41,259 bases of DNA from Bacteroidota bacterium (GCA_024640225.1 JAHEFK010000005.1:64692-105950), one strand, 5' to 3'. Shown: positions 25,678 through 35,531, numbered from the stretch's first letter. The notes: generated by a model not told the origin, from the letters alone. A program made the numbers and translations.

Positions 25678-27219
25678 TCCCGCCCAGCCCTCTCGATCTA
25701 AACTTCTATACTGTATAGCTTCCGCTAAATGTTCGGGTTGAATATGGCTTGCATCCGCTAAATCTGCAATGGTTCTAGCCACTTTTAAAATACGATCATA
25801 AGCCCTTGCCGATAAGTTAAGGCGTTCCATAGCTGTTTTCAATAAATGCTGACCCGTAGCATCAATTTCACAAACTTCTTTTAATAATTTACTGCCCATT
25901 TGAGCATTACTATATATACCTGCCTGTTGTTCGAATCTTTTTTCTTGAATAGCACGGGCTGCAATTACTCTATCTCTTACCATATAGCTTTTTTCTTGTT
26001 CTTGCTTATTCGACAATTCAGAAAACGCTACCGGGGTTACTTCTACATGCAAATCAATACGATCTAATAAAGGCCCTGATATTTTATTTAGATAACGTTG
26101 CACCATTATTGGACTGCAGGTACAATCTTTATCAGGGTGATTATAAAAACCACACGGACAAGGATTCATGGAGGCTAGCAACATGAAACTTGCCGGAAAA
26201 TCCATACTTACCTTTGCGCGCGAAATGGTAACCTTACGTTCTTCCATTGGTTGACGCATCACCTCTAATACTGTTCGTTTAAATTCTGGTAGTTCGTCTA
26301 AAAACAAAACACCGTTATGAGCTAAGGATATTTCTCCTGGTTGTGGATTACCACCACCACCTACTAAAGCCACATCAGAAATAGTATGATGAGGACTTCG
26401 AAATGGACGATGGGCTACTAAAGCGGCATCGCTGGGTAATTTGCCTGCAACAGAATGTATTTTAGTAGCTTCTAATGCTTCTTGCAAACTAAGCGGAGGT
26501 AAAATGGTGGGTAAACGTTTTGCTAACATGGTTTTACCGGCACCTGGCGGTCCAATTAATATGGCATTATGCCCACCGGCAGCTGCAATTTCTAAAGCGC
26601 GCTTCACATTAATTTGTCCTTTTACATCGGCAAAATCAATATCAAAAAATTCTTGGGCAGAAAAAAATTCTTCTCTTGTATTGACTTCTACAGGTTGCAA
26701 TTGCAATTTTCCATTAAAAAAATCAACCGCTTCTGTAAAATGCGAAATCCCATAAACGTCTAAATTGTTTACTAGTGCTGCTTCTCGCGCATTTTGCTTC
26801 GGCAGTATCAATCCTTTAAATTTTTCTGCTCGCGCTTGTATAGCTATAGGTAATGCACCTTTAATAGGCTTTAGCGAACCATCTAATGAGAGTTCGCCCA
26901 TGATAATATATTCCCCAATTGTAGTAGAAGTTAATTGTCCAGTAACAGCCAACATGCCTAAGGCAATTGGAAGGTCATAAGCAGAGCCTGCTTTTTTAAT
27001 ATCGGCCGGCGCCATATTCACCAATACCTTATACCTTGGCCGTTCTAAACCATTATTCTTAATTGCCGATAGAATTCGATCTACACTTTCTTTTACGGCA
27101 TTATCAGGCAAGCCTACAATAAAATATCCGGGGGGTTGATTGGGAGAGGAATCAATTTCAATAGTGATGGTAATAGCATCTACACCATAAACGGCACTTC
27201 CATATACTTTGACTAACAT
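25675..27219 (-). CDS. comM: YifB/ComM family Mg-chelatase-like AAA+ ATPase
   Basis: The 514-residue protein has the ComM layout. An N-terminal Lon-protease-like fold shows ITIEIDSSPNQPPGYFIVGL and KVLVNMAPADIKKAGSAYDL. The AAA+ core shows Walker A (AILIGPPGAGKTMLAKRLP), FRSPHHTISDVALVGGG and Walker B (GVLFLDELPEF), and the C-terminal Mg-chelatase part contains a Cys cluster (CPCGFYNHPDKDCTC). ComM is a hexameric helicase promoting branch migration during natural transformation in other bacteria. It is widespread outside known competent species, so competence is not implied. It stands alone here. Confidence 0.94.
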   Translation of the reverse strand: MLVKVYGSAVYGVDAITITIEIDSSPNQPPGYFIVGLPDNAVKESVDRILSAIKNNGLERPRYKVLVNMAPADIKKAGSAYDLPIALGMLAVTGQLTSTTIGEYIIMGELSLDGSLKPIKGALPIAIQARAEKFKGLILPKQNAREAALVNNLDVYGISHFTEAVDFFNGKLQLQPVEVNTREEFFSAQEFFDIDFADVKGQINVKRALEIAAAGGHNAILIGPPGAGKTMLAKRLPTILPPLSLQEALEATKIHSVAGKLPSDAALVAHRPFRSPHHTISDVALVGGGGNPQPGEISLAHNGVLFLDELPEFKRTVLEVMRQPMEERKVTISRAKVSMDFPASFMLLASMNPCPCGFYNHPDKDCTCSPIMVQRYLNKISGPLLDRIDLHVEVTPVAFSELSNKQEQEKSYMVRDRVIAARAIQEKRFEQQAGIYSNAQMGSKLLKEVCEIDATGQHLLKTAMERLNLSARAYDRILKVARTIADLADASHIQPEHLAEAIQYRSLDREGWAG

Positions 27220-27250
27220 ATAACGTGTTTAAAATAGCTTATCGAAAATA

Positions 27251-27258
27251 CAAAGCTA
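27251..27258 (-). promoter_or_regulatory. -7 element of comM
   Basis: CAAAGCTA on the plus strand reads TAGCTTTG on the minus strand. The start would be near 27244, about 25 nt before the ATG. No -33 TTG is clear. Confidence 0.45.
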
Positions 27259-27272
27259 ACGCTAATATCTAG

Positions 27273-27280
27273 TACTTTTG
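27273..27280 (+). promoter_or_regulatory. -7 element of the enoyl-CoA hydratase/isomerase gene
   Basis: TACTTTTG matches TAnnTTTG and ends 17 nt before the ATG at 27298. It is back to back with the comM promoter. Confidence 0.5.
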
Positions 27281-27297
27281 GGTAAGAAAATTTTATT

Positions 27298-28074
27298 ATG
27301 AAAGAACTTTTATTATCTATAGTGAATGGTATAGCTACTATCACACTCAACAGACCAGATAAATATAATAGTGTAAACAGAAATCTTGCACTAGCTTTTC
27401 AAGAAGCATTAGATACCTGCACTAAGGATGAAAGTGTTAGAAGTATTATAATTACTGGAAATGGTAAAGCTTTTTGTGCCGGACAAGATCTAGCTGAAAC
27501 AAGTGATATAGAAAACGTTGACTTCAATAAAATTATTGAAGAGCATTATAATCCCATCATATTAAAAATGCGCGCATTGCCAAAACCTATCATCTGTGCG
27601 GTTAATGGGGTAGCCGCTGGCGCTGGAGCAAACATTGCCTTAGCTGCTGATATCGTGGTAGCATGCGAAAGTGCATCGTTTATTCAAGCATTTAGTAAAA
27701 TTGGTTTGATACCCGATAGTGGGGGTACTTTTTTTCTTCCGAGACTTATCGGTATGCAACGAGCTACTGCGCTCATGTTTTTAGGAGATAAAGTAAATGC
27801 CTTAGAAGCAGCTGATATGGGCATGATATACAAATGCTATGCAGATCATGAATTTGAATTAGGCTATAAAAACTTAGCAGCACAATTAGCAGCTATGCCT
27901 ACGGTGGGCTTAGGACTGACCAAACAATTATTAAACGAATCTTGGTCTAATAATTTGGAACAACAATTATTAAAAGAAAAAACAGTACAAATTACTGCCG
28001 GCAAAACACAGGACTTTGCGGAAGGGGTAACTGCTTTTTTAGAAAAAAGAAAACCTTCATTTAAAGGCCAATAA
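27298..28074 (+). CDS. Enoyl-CoA hydratase/isomerase family protein, PaaG-like
   Basis: A crotonase-fold protein of 258 residues. The oxyanion-hole segments FCAGQDLAE (about 59-67) and VNGVAAGAGANIALAADIVV (about 102-121) are intact. Asp140 in FSKIGLIPDSGGTFFLPRLI is the catalytic acid position used by PaaG, the ring 1,2-epoxyphenylacetyl-CoA isomerase; hydratases have Glu there instead. No other phenylacetate genes are nearby, so it may serve another acyl-CoA pathway. It converges on the DinB-like gene with only 7 nt between stops and no terminator. Confidence 0.88.
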   Translation: MKELLLSIVNGIATITLNRPDKYNSVNRNLALAFQEALDTCTKDESVRSIIITGNGKAFCAGQDLAETSDIENVDFNKIIEEHYNPIILKMRALPKPIICAVNGVAAGAGANIALAADIVVACESASFIQAFSKIGLIPDSGGTFFLPRLIGMQRATALMFLGDKVNALEAADMGMIYKCYADHEFELGYKNLAAQLAAMPTVGLGLTKQLLNESWSNNLEQQLLKEKTVQITAGKTQDFAEGVTAFLEKRKPSFKGQ

Positions 28075-28081
28075 GCACTAG

Positions 28082-28552
28082 TTAATCTGTAGACACCCAA
28101 CCTGGAGTTGCATTACACTTTTGTCGTAATAAAAGGGTGAGCATTCCCACGTGATGTTGCACATGTTTGATATTATAAACAATGATTTCAAATTGGCTAT
28201 AATCTCTATACGCATTTATAAAGCGTTGCTCTAAGTTTTTAGTGGGTAGGGTAGCTATAGCAAGGGCTCTACAATAGTTTAGATAATGTAATAATTCTTC
28301 TTGCGTATATACCCGTGGAGGCTTAGCACCTGCTGGATCAAACTCTGAAAAGGTAAAAGGAGCTGGTGGTGCAAAGGAAGCAGGGTCGTCTGCTAAATAA
28401 TAGTCTAAATAAAAAAGCGTGTGATATGCTTTATACCAAAATTCTTGATCATCCTTCCAAAATTCATTTGGACAAGCTTCTATGGCTTGTTCCAACATTT
28501 TTATAGCACCCAGCAATTGCGCTAATAAACTTGTTTTAATAGTATCCGACAT
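28082..28552 (-). CDS. DinB-like four-helix-bundle protein
   Basis: The 156-residue protein, starting MSDTIKTSLLAQLLGAIKM at the ATG at 28552, looks like the DinB/YfiT superfamily: four helices and three histidine positions that could bind a metal, one in YKAYHTLFYLDYYL and the others in NIKHVQHHVGMLTLLLRQ. The superfamily includes thiol transferases and enzymes of unknown role. It starts 11 nt after the polA stop and is likely translated from the polA mRNA. Function is not assigned. Confidence 0.72.
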   Translation of the reverse strand: MSDTIKTSLLAQLLGAIKMLEQAIEACPNEFWKDDQEFWYKAYHTLFYLDYYLADDPASFAPPAPFTFSEFDPAGAKPPRVYTQEELLHYLNYCRALAIATLPTKNLEQRFINAYRDYSQFEIIVYNIKHVQHHVGMLTLLLRQKCNATPGWVSTD

Positions 28553-28563
28553 TTGGATTAATT

Positions 28564-31404
28564 TTAATGTGCTTCTAACCAATTATTACCAACACCTGTT
28601 TCCACTAATACCGGCACCTCATTAGGCAATAACATTGCCGCACTCATGGCTTGTGTAATTAGAGTTTTTAAAGTTTCCACTTCTTCTTTTGGTGCATCAA
28701 ATACCAACTCATCATGTACCTGCAATACCATTTTACTTTTCAATTGTTGTGCACGCAATTGTTTGTCTACTTCAATCATAGCTAATTTAATCATATCAGC
28801 AGCAGAGCCTTGTATGGGTGCATTGATAGCATTGCGCTCCGCAAATCCTCGAACAGTTTGATTAGAAGAATTAATATCGGCTAACCATCTTTTTCTTCCT
28901 AAGATAGTTGCAACATAACCGTGTTGTTTTGCAAATTGTACATTGGCATCCATATAGGTTTTTATTGCAGGATACTGTGCAAAATAATTTTCAATGATCG
29001 TTTTGGCTTCTGTTCTACTAATGCCTAAATTTTCTGCTAGTCCAAAAGCAGATTGTCCATAAATGATACCAAAATTTACCGCTTTGGCATTTCTTCTCAT
29101 GTCTTTGGTAACAGCTGCTTCTTCTACGCCATATACTTTTGCAGCGGTAGCAATATGAATATCTTTATGCTCTTTAAAAGCTTGAATCATACTATCATCG
29201 CCACTTAGCGCAGCTATGATGCGCAACTCTATTTGAGAATAATCGGCCGATACAATACACCAATCCGCGTTTCTAGATACAAATGCTTTTCTAATTTCTC
29301 TTCCTCTTTCGGTGCGTATAGGTATGTTTTGTAAATTAGGATTATTACTACTCAATCTACCCGTAACGGCTACTGCTTGATTGAATGAAGTATGCAATCG
29401 TTTACTAATAGGATGAATCAATAAAGGCAATGCATCTACATAAGTATTTTTTAATTTACTTAGTTCTCTATGAATTAAAATAGCATCTACAATTTCATGC
29501 TTATGTTGCAATTTCAATAATACATCTTCACCCGTTGCATACTGTCCAGTTTTAGTTTTCTTAGCGCTCGGGTCTAATTTCATAATATCAAACAAAACCT
29601 CTCCCAATTGTTTGGGCGAAGCTAAATTAAAAGGCACACCAGCTGCAGCATGTACTTTTTCTTCTGTTGCTTTTATTTCAATAGCAAGCTCTTTAGAGTA
29701 ATTATTCAAAAAATCAACATCAATGCCCACGCCCTCTATTTCCATATCTGTAAGCACCTTTAACAAAGGCGCTTCTGCTTGCTCGTATACGACGCGCACT
29801 TGCAAAGCGTCTAATTGAGGATCTAGGGTGTGTTTTAATTGTAAGGTAATATCAGCATCTTCAGCAGCGTATTCCTTCACGGCTTCTATAGCTACCTCTC
29901 GCATGCTTAGTTGTCCCTTCCCTTTTTTACCTATTAACGATTCAATCGAAACGGGTTGATAACCCAAATATTGCGCACTCAATAAATCCATACTGCGCTT
30001 GCCTTCTGGTGCGATAACATAATGCGCTAATAGCGTGTCGTATAAACTACCTTTCAAATGAATACCATGATAATGCATGACCAATAAGTCGTACTTAATA
30101 TTATGGCCAATCCAACAAATAGTAGTTGTATTAAATAGATCTTGCAGTAAAGCAACGCGTTCTTTTGTAGCCTGTGTATCAGCTTCGAAAGGGATATAGT
30201 AAGCTGTTCCTTTTTGCCAACACAAACTAATGCCCACTAAAGATGCCGTATGCGCATCTAAAGAAGTAGTTTCTGTATCAATACAGATTTCTTTTTGCTG
30301 CATAGCTTCTTGTGCCAATTGTATGATTGCATCGTTTGTATCAAGAAGTATATACTGATGCGCCGTATTAGAAATATTATGATGCGCCGTAATAATTTCT
30401 GCTGCAGCCGCACTTTCATCAAGATCAACAACGGTGGGCTCTTGTGAAATTGCTTTCGTTTTTTGAACGATGGGATTACCAAATAAATCAGTTGACACAG
30501 CTGGTGCTGCTGTTGGTGCTACTTGATAATCGGAACCCAATACACGTTTTCCTAAAGCTCTAAATTCTAACTCATTAAAAATCTGCTCTAACACTTCATG
30601 GTTATAGGCTTCTACTCTAAAATCTCCTTCGTGAAAAGGTACAGGCACATTAGTAATGATGGTTGCTAATTTTTTAGATAGTAAAGCACTTTCTTTTCCA
30701 TTACGCACTTTTTCACCCAAAGCACCTTTTATCTTATCAGCATTTTCTAAAACATTTTCGAGCGTATCATATTCCGCTAATAATTTTGCTGCCGTCTTTT
30801 CTCCTACGCCTGGTATACCTGGAATATTATCTACCGCATCACCCATTAATCCTAAGATATCAATAACCTGGTCGGTACGCTGAATACCCCATTTTTCACA
30901 CACTTCTTTAGCTCCTAAAATTTCTGGTTTGCCACCTTGATAGCCAGGCTTGTAAATAAAAATAGTATCATCTACTACTTGTCCATAATCTTTATCGGGT
31001 GTTACCATATAAACGGTATATCCCAAGGCTGCTGTTTCTTTTGCTAAGGAACCAATGATATCATCGGCTTCAAAACCATCTAATTCTAAACACGGCAAAT
31101 TAAAGCCTTTTACAATACGCTTAATATCTGGTATAGCACTTAAAATATCTTCGGGCGTTTCCTGTCGATTAGCTTTATACGCTTCAAAATCAATATGACG
31201 TTCGGTAGGGGCATGCGTATCAAACACTACGGCTAAATGCGTAGGTTGTTCTTTTTGTATGAGATCTAATAAGGTACTTGTAAATCCAAATTGAGCATTG
31301 GTATTTTTACCGGTACTTGTTATTCTAGGGCTTCTAATAAGTGCATAATAAGCTCTATATACGAGCGCCATAGCATCTAATAGAAATAATTTTTTTTCAG
31401 ACAT
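28564..31404 (-). CDS. polA: DNA polymerase I
   Basis: The 946-residue enzyme carries all three activities used in Okazaki fragment processing and repair. The N-terminal 5'-3' nuclease has KLFLLDAMALVYRAYYAL, VVFDTHAPTERH, GFEADDIIG and MGDAVDNIPGIPGVGEKTA. The 3'-5' exonuclease is intact, with EICIDTETTSLD, HNIKYDLLVMH and YAAEDADITLQL keeping the acidic residues, so it should proofread. The polymerase domain has SADYSQIELRIIAALSGD, RRNAKAVNFGIIYGQ and the final QVHDELVFD. A linker of about 50 residues around 290-340 is Ala/Thr-rich. The gene lies 62 nt after pirin and 11 nt before the DinB-like gene. Confidence 0.98.
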   Translation of the reverse strand: MSEKKLFLLDAMALVYRAYYALIRSPRITSTGKNTNAQFGFTSTLLDLIQKEQPTHLAVVFDTHAPTERHIDFEAYKANRQETPEDILSAIPDIKRIVKGFNLPCLELDGFEADDIIGSLAKETAALGYTVYMVTPDKDYGQVVDDTIFIYKPGYQGGKPEILGAKEVCEKWGIQRTDQVIDILGLMGDAVDNIPGIPGVGEKTAAKLLAEYDTLENVLENADKIKGALGEKVRNGKESALLSKKLATIITNVPVPFHEGDFRVEAYNHEVLEQIFNELEFRALGKRVLGSDYQVAPTAAPAVSTDLFGNPIVQKTKAISQEPTVVDLDESAAAAEIITAHHNISNTAHQYILLDTNDAIIQLAQEAMQQKEICIDTETTSLDAHTASLVGISLCWQKGTAYYIPFEADTQATKERVALLQDLFNTTTICWIGHNIKYDLLVMHYHGIHLKGSLYDTLLAHYVIAPEGKRSMDLLSAQYLGYQPVSIESLIGKKGKGQLSMREVAIEAVKEYAAEDADITLQLKHTLDPQLDALQVRVVYEQAEAPLLKVLTDMEIEGVGIDVDFLNNYSKELAIEIKATEEKVHAAAGVPFNLASPKQLGEVLFDIMKLDPSAKKTKTGQYATGEDVLLKLQHKHEIVDAILIHRELSKLKNTYVDALPLLIHPISKRLHTSFNQAVAVTGRLSSNNPNLQNIPIRTERGREIRKAFVSRNADWCIVSADYSQIELRIIAALSGDDSMIQAFKEHKDIHIATAAKVYGVEEAAVTKDMRRNAKAVNFGIIYGQSAFGLAENLGISRTEAKTIIENYFAQYPAIKTYMDANVQFAKQHGYVATILGRKRWLADINSSNQTVRGFAERNAINAPIQGSAADMIKLAMIEVDKQLRAQQLKSKMVLQVHDELVFDAPKEEVETLKTLITQAMSAAMLLPNEVPVLVETGVGNNWLEAH

Positions 31405-31466
31405 GAAGCTAAGATACGCTGTGTACGCTTTATAAAAAAAGAAAGCCCTTGTTCTTTATTAACAAT

Positions 31467-32186
31467 TTAAAATTTCAACATGGGCACTTCCATCAATAAA
31501 ACAGAAAGATCGGAACTGGCTTTAAAATCTAGTTTTTCAAATTCGGTAATACCTATACCATCTCGAGCAGATAGCGTGTAAGTATCAACCATTAAGGTGC
31601 CGCTTAACAGGAATACATATAAGCCGTTTCCTTCTTTTTTTAGGGTATACGAAAACTCGCTATCCTTAGAAAAATTACCCAAATGAAACCATGCATCTTG
31701 ATGAATCCAAACTCCTGCATCCTCTTTGTTAGGAGATAATAGCTGTTGCAACGCATTGTTACTTTTCTCTTGATCGATCGTGATTTGATCGTATCTAGGC
31801 GTCACATTCATTTGATTGGGAATCACCCAAATTTGCAGAAAACATACTTCTTTGTCTTTGTTCTTATTATACTCGCTGTGCATAATACCACTACCGGCAC
31901 TCATCACTTGTATATCGCCTGTACTGATAACAGCAGTAGTACCAAGACTATCTTTATGCTCTAAATCACCGGATAAAGGGATAGAAATAATTTCCATATT
32001 TTGATGTGGATGCGTTCCAAAACCCATTCCTGGTGCTACTTTATCATCATTTAAAACACGTAAGGCACCAAAATGAATTCGATCTTCATCATAATAATTA
32101 GCGAAGCTAAACGTATGATAACTCAATAACCAACCATGGTCGGCTTTTCCTCTTGACGCAGCGGTATGTAGTATAAATTCTGGCAT
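31467..32186 (-). CDS. Pirin family protein
   Basis: This is a cupin of the pirin/YhhW type. The metal-binding residues are visible as HPHQNMEII and MHSEYN, matching the three His and one Glu of quercetin-dioxygenase-like pirins. The segments SYHTFSFANYYDEDRIHFGAL and FLQIWVIPN are typical too. Start chosen at 32186 (MPEFILHTAASRGKADHGWL), giving 239 residues. Members can oxidise quercetin or act as redox sensors; the role here is open. No separate promoter was found for polA downstream, so the two may share a transcript. Confidence 0.9.
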   Translation of the reverse strand: MPEFILHTAASRGKADHGWLLSYHTFSFANYYDEDRIHFGALRVLNDDKVAPGMGFGTHPHQNMEIISIPLSGDLEHKDSLGTTAVISTGDIQVMSAGSGIMHSEYNKNKDKEVCFLQIWVIPNQMNVTPRYDQITIDQEKSNNALQQLLSPNKEDAGVWIHQDAWFHLGNFSKDSEFSYTLKKEGNGLYVFLLSGTLMVDTYTLSARDGIGITEFEKLDFKASSDLSVLLMEVPMLKF

Positions 32187-32243
32187 ATTATTTTTGTGTA
32201 AAATTGAGGCTATATAATTCAAAAAACAATAAGCTATATTAAT

Positions 32244-32269
32244 AAAAAAGCGCTTTTTACAAAGCGCTT
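32244..32269 (-). terminator. Terminator of the FKBP gene
   Basis: The stem AAGCGCTTT (32248-32256) with AAAGCGCTT (32261-32269) and a 4-nt loop is followed on the minus strand by six T residues, 16 nt beyond the FKBP stop. Confidence 0.85.
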
Positions 32270-32284
32270 ATCTAAAAATGTGGA

Positions 32285-32719
32285 TTAACCAACTTTAATT
32301 AATTGAACATCAAATATTAAAGTAGCATAAGGCGGTATAGCCCCTCCAGCGCCTCGTGCACCGTATCCTAATTCGTAAGGAATATAAAATCTAAAGGTTG
32401 CTCCTTCGTTCATTAACTGAACGCCTTCTGTCCATCCTGGAATTACTTGGTGTAAACCAAAAGTAGCGGGTTGGTTTCTTTTGAAAGAACTGTCGAACAC
32501 CGTTCCATCTATTAATTTTCCCTCATAATGAACCGTAACCATTGTTGTAGGCCCAGGTTTATTACCGGTTCCAGCTTGCAAAATTTCGTATTGTAAGCCA
32601 CTTGCTGTTTGCTGCACTTCTGCACGCTTTGCATTTTCTGCTAAAAATTGTTTTCCTGCTTCCATTTGTGCGGTTTTTTTCTGTTGTAAAAGTTCTTGTA
32701 ATTTAGATGAAGTATCCAT
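32285..32719 (-). CDS. FKBP-type peptidyl-prolyl cis-trans isomerase
   Basis: A single FKBP domain (about residues 50-144: LQYEILQAGTGNKPG, TVHYEGKLIDGTVFDSS, HQVIPGWTEGVQLMNEG, YIPYELGYGARGAGG, IPPYATLIFDVQLIKV) speeds folding by isomerising Xaa-Pro bonds. The helical N-terminal 45 residues (KLQELLQQKKTAQMEAGKQF) resemble part of the FkpA/Mip dimerisation region. There is no signal peptide, so it is cytosolic. The ATG at 32719 is used (144 residues); an in-frame TTG at 32743 belongs to the -7 element. Confidence 0.93.
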   Translation of the reverse strand: MDTSSKLQELLQQKKTAQMEAGKQFLAENAKRAEVQQTASGLQYEILQAGTGNKPGPTTMVTVHYEGKLIDGTVFDSSFKRNQPATFGLHQVIPGWTEGVQLMNEGATFRFYIPYELGYGARGAGGAIPPYATLIFDVQLIKVG

Positions 32720-32740
32720 TGATTGTATTAGAATAAAGCA

Positions 32741-32748
32741 CAAAAGTA
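32741..32748 (-). promoter_or_regulatory. -7 element of the FKBP gene
   Basis: CAAAAGTA on the plus strand reads TACTTTTG on the minus strand, about 21 nt before the ATG at 32719. Confidence 0.5.
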
Positions 32749-32809
32749 GGGTCTTTTTTTAATTAAAGATATTGTGATTTAATTTTACTTATAAATCGAC
32801 TAAAAAAAT

Positions 32810-32817
32810 TATCTTTG
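32810..32817 (+). promoter_or_regulatory. -7 element of dnaN
   Basis: TATCTTTG matches TAnnTTTG and lies 19 nt before the dnaN ATG. No -33 TTG is visible at 17-23 nt. Confidence 0.5.
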
Positions 32818-32836
32818 TTATTCAAATTTATAATCC

Positions 32837-33958
32837 ATGCGCTTTATTGTTACCTCTTCCGTTTTACTTAAAAACCTACAACAAATAGGTGGTGTTATTA
32901 GTTCTAATACGGTACTTTCTGTTTTAGAAGATTTTTTATTTGAATTAAAAGGAAATACCCTAACCTTAACCGCAACAGATTTAGAAACCATGATGCGTGT
33001 TCAATTAGAAGTGAACGAATCAGAAGGGGAAGGTAGAATTTGTATTCCTTCAAAAATTGTTTTAGACTATCTTAAAAACTTACCAGAACAACCTATTACT
33101 TTTTCAGTAAACACGAACGATTTGACTATTGAAATGTCGAGCGATGTGGGTAAATATAAAATAGGTGGTGAAAAAGCAGATGATTTTCCAAAAGAGCCTA
33201 TTGCTAATGACACTTCATCATTTACCATTTCTTCCATCGGTTTAATCGAAAGCATCAATAATACCTTATTTGCAGTGAGCAATGATACCTTGCGTCCAGC
33301 TATGACGGGTGTTTACTTTGAGCTTACCAAAACAGGCATCAACTTTGTATCTACAGACGCGCATCGATTAGTGCAATACAGAAGAACTGATGTGGTTTGC
33401 CCGAACGATAATGGATTTGTAGTGCCTAAAAAACCTTTACAACAATTACGATCTACTTTAGCAGCAGATGAAACGATGCTAAAATTATCATACAATAGCA
33501 GCCATTTATTTGTGACTAATGAAAAATTGAGCATGAGCTGTCGTTTGATTGATGCTCGTTTCCCAGATTATAAAGCAGTAATTCCTACCGACAATCCATT
33601 TAAACTTACCTTAACCAGAACTGAATTTATGAGTGCTTTGAGAAGGGTGAGTATTTTTGCAAATAAGACAACCAATCAAGTTGTTTTAGATATTGCTGGT
33701 AATAAATTACAAATTAGTGCTCAAGATATCGACTTCTCTTACGAGGGTAAAGAAAGCTTAGGTTGCCAATACAGCGGCGAAGACATGAAAATTGCGTTCA
33801 ACGCAAAATTAATGTTAGAGATGGTCAATAACTTAAGTGGCGATCATGTCAACTTAGAATTAAGCACTCCTACAAGAGCTGGTATTTTTAAACCTGTTGA
33901 TAAAGGAGATAATGAAGAAATATTAATGCTTTTAATGCCCCTTATGGTTGGCGTTTAA
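32837..33958 (+). CDS. dnaN: DNA polymerase III subunit beta (sliding clamp)
   Basis: The 373-residue product has three equal clamp domains. Family landmarks are LKNLQQIGGVISSNTVLSVL near the start, LTATDLETMMRVQ, SNDTLRPAMTGVYFELT, FVSTDAHRLVQYRR and the C-terminal LMPLMV, which lines the pocket where polymerase and repair enzymes dock. It encircles DNA and gives Pol III its processivity. It is monocistronic, with its own promoter and terminator, and is not next to dnaA, as in other Bacteroidota. Confidence 0.98.
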   Translation: MRFIVTSSVLLKNLQQIGGVISSNTVLSVLEDFLFELKGNTLTLTATDLETMMRVQLEVNESEGEGRICIPSKIVLDYLKNLPEQPITFSVNTNDLTIEMSSDVGKYKIGGEKADDFPKEPIANDTSSFTISSIGLIESINNTLFAVSNDTLRPAMTGVYFELTKTGINFVSTDAHRLVQYRRTDVVCPNDNGFVVPKKPLQQLRSTLAADETMLKLSYNSSHLFVTNEKLSMSCRLIDARFPDYKAVIPTDNPFKLTLTRTEFMSALRRVSIFANKTTNQVVLDIAGNKLQISAQDIDFSYEGKESLGCQYSGEDMKIAFNAKLMLEMVNNLSGDHVNLELSTPTRAGIFKPVDKGDNEEILMLLMPLMVGV

Positions 33959-33977
33959 TTACTAACCCAGTAATAAG

Positions 33978-34005
33978 AAAAATCCCGCTTCATGCGGGAT
34001 TTTTT
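33978..34005. terminator. Bidirectional terminator after dnaN
   Basis: The stem AAAAATCCCGC (33978-33988) with GCGGGATTTTT (33994-34004) and a 5-nt loop sits between the convergent dnaN and flippase stops. Confidence 0.92.
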
Positions 34006-34016
34006 ATTGCTATTAA

Positions 34017-35516
34017 TTATCGTTTTAAAAAGGGTAATTGTCTCCAATGCAATTGTTCTTGTTTTATTAAATAAACAAAGAATAAAGCAAAGGCAACCAA
34101 TCCACTAATGATTTTTAATAATAGGGAATCTAGCTGATGAGCCACATAAGCTTGCACAAAAAATAAAACAGCCGTTAACATTAGATAACTACTTATTTTC
34201 TTTACCGCATACGGGATAGGATAATGCTTTTGACCAATGATAAAGGATAATACCATCATTACTGCGTAACAGATAAAGGTAGTCCAAGCGCAAGCAAACA
34301 TACCATAGCTAGGAATAAATATATAATTAAGCACCAAGGTAATAGTAGCTCCTACCAAAGTGATGATAACTCCATATTTTAAATTGTCACTTACTTTATA
34401 CCATACTGCTAGGTTGTAATAAATTCCGAGACATACATTGGCCGCCAACAAAATAGGCACCACACCAATACCCGAACGGTAAGTAGGCCCGATATAAAAT
34501 TTCCATACCTCTAAAAATAGCGCAGTGAATAAAAAAGCAATACATAAGGTAATCACAAACCAATGCATCACTTTAGCATACAATAGTGGCGCTTCTTTTT
34601 CTTTTGATTGATTAAAGAAAAAAGGCTCGGCCGCCATTTTAAACGCTTGAATAAATAAGGTAATGAAAATAGCCAGCTTATAATTGAAATTATAAATAGC
34701 CGTAGTGGTCTTAGAGATAAGCAGATCTGATGAGACTAATTTACCCAACATAATTCTATCTATTACTTCATTGATCATACCGCCAAGACCAATAATTAGA
34801 AAGGGCAAACTGTAGCTGAGTATTTGCTTCCACAACGTCCAATCTATTTTAAAACGAACCGAACTCCATTCTTTCCATAAGAAAAGAAAGGTAAATAGCG
34901 AACCCAATAAATTGGCCAACAATAATAATTCTGTTGTAGATAAAGGACCTATCCATTGTGCGTAGCTACTTGTTGGATGTGCTTTGCAATAACCAGGACT
35001 ATACAATACAAACCATGCGGTAAGCGCTAACGTTGTAAGAATACCTCCAATTTTTATAAACGCATATTTCAAGGGTTGTTCTTGCTGTCTTAATTTAGCA
35101 AAGGGAATAGCCGCAACAGTATCCACAGCTACAATAGCAATGGCATAATTTATAAAAACAGCTTTGTCGACTCCGATTAATTGTGCTAAGGAAGCGTTGC
35201 AACAAATTAAGCATGCGCTTAATACCAAGGTGCTAACAAAGAGCGAAGTAAAGCTCGTTTGAAAAAGGGTTTGCTTACTTATTTCTTTATTAGCACTAAA
35301 CCTAAAATAAGCAGTTTCCATACCGTAGGTAAATACAATATTGAGAAAGGTAATAGACGCATATAATAAGGCCATATTGCCATTTGCCGCTTTGCCAGCA
35401 GCATCTACTAAGGCATAAGACAGTAAAGGATTTAATAAATAATTAATCAATTTGGCGCCTACATTGCTTAAGCCATATAGGGCTGTTTGACTAGCTAATT
35501 TTTTTAATTGCGACAT
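34017..35516 (-). CDS. Polysaccharide biosynthesis protein / oligosaccharide flippase (Wzx-like)
   Basis: The 499-residue protein is almost entirely hydrophobic, with about 12-14 membrane helices, and begins LKKLASQTALYGLSNVGAKL, typical of the MOP/MVF superfamily. The family flips lipid-linked sugars for O-antigen or capsule. No glycosyltransferases are next to it, so the substrate is unknown; an ancestral relation to MurJ is possible but its signature is not evident. It lies 15 nt after the ferredoxin oxidoreductase beta gene and is likely co-transcribed, though the functions seem unrelated. Confidence 0.88.
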   Translation of the reverse strand: MSQLKKLASQTALYGLSNVGAKLINYLLNPLLSYALVDAAGKAANGNMALLYASITFLNIVFTYGMETAYFRFSANKEISKQTLFQTSFTSLFVSTLVLSACLICCNASLAQLIGVDKAVFINYAIAIVAVDTVAAIPFAKLRQQEQPLKYAFIKIGGILTTLALTAWFVLYSPGYCKAHPTSSYAQWIGPLSTTELLLLANLLGSLFTFLFLWKEWSSVRFKIDWTLWKQILSYSLPFLIIGLGGMINEVIDRIMLGKLVSSDLLISKTTTAIYNFNYKLAIFITLFIQAFKMAAEPFFFNQSKEKEAPLLYAKVMHWFVITLCIAFLFTALFLEVWKFYIGPTYRSGIGVVPILLAANVCLGIYYNLAVWYKVSDNLKYGVIITLVGATITLVLNYIFIPSYGMFACAWTTFICYAVMMVLSFIIGQKHYPIPYAVKKISSYLMLTAVLFFVQAYVAHQLDSLLLKIISGLVAFALFFVYLIKQEQLHWRQLPFLKR

Positions 35517-35531
35517 GCGTTGGTATGGTTA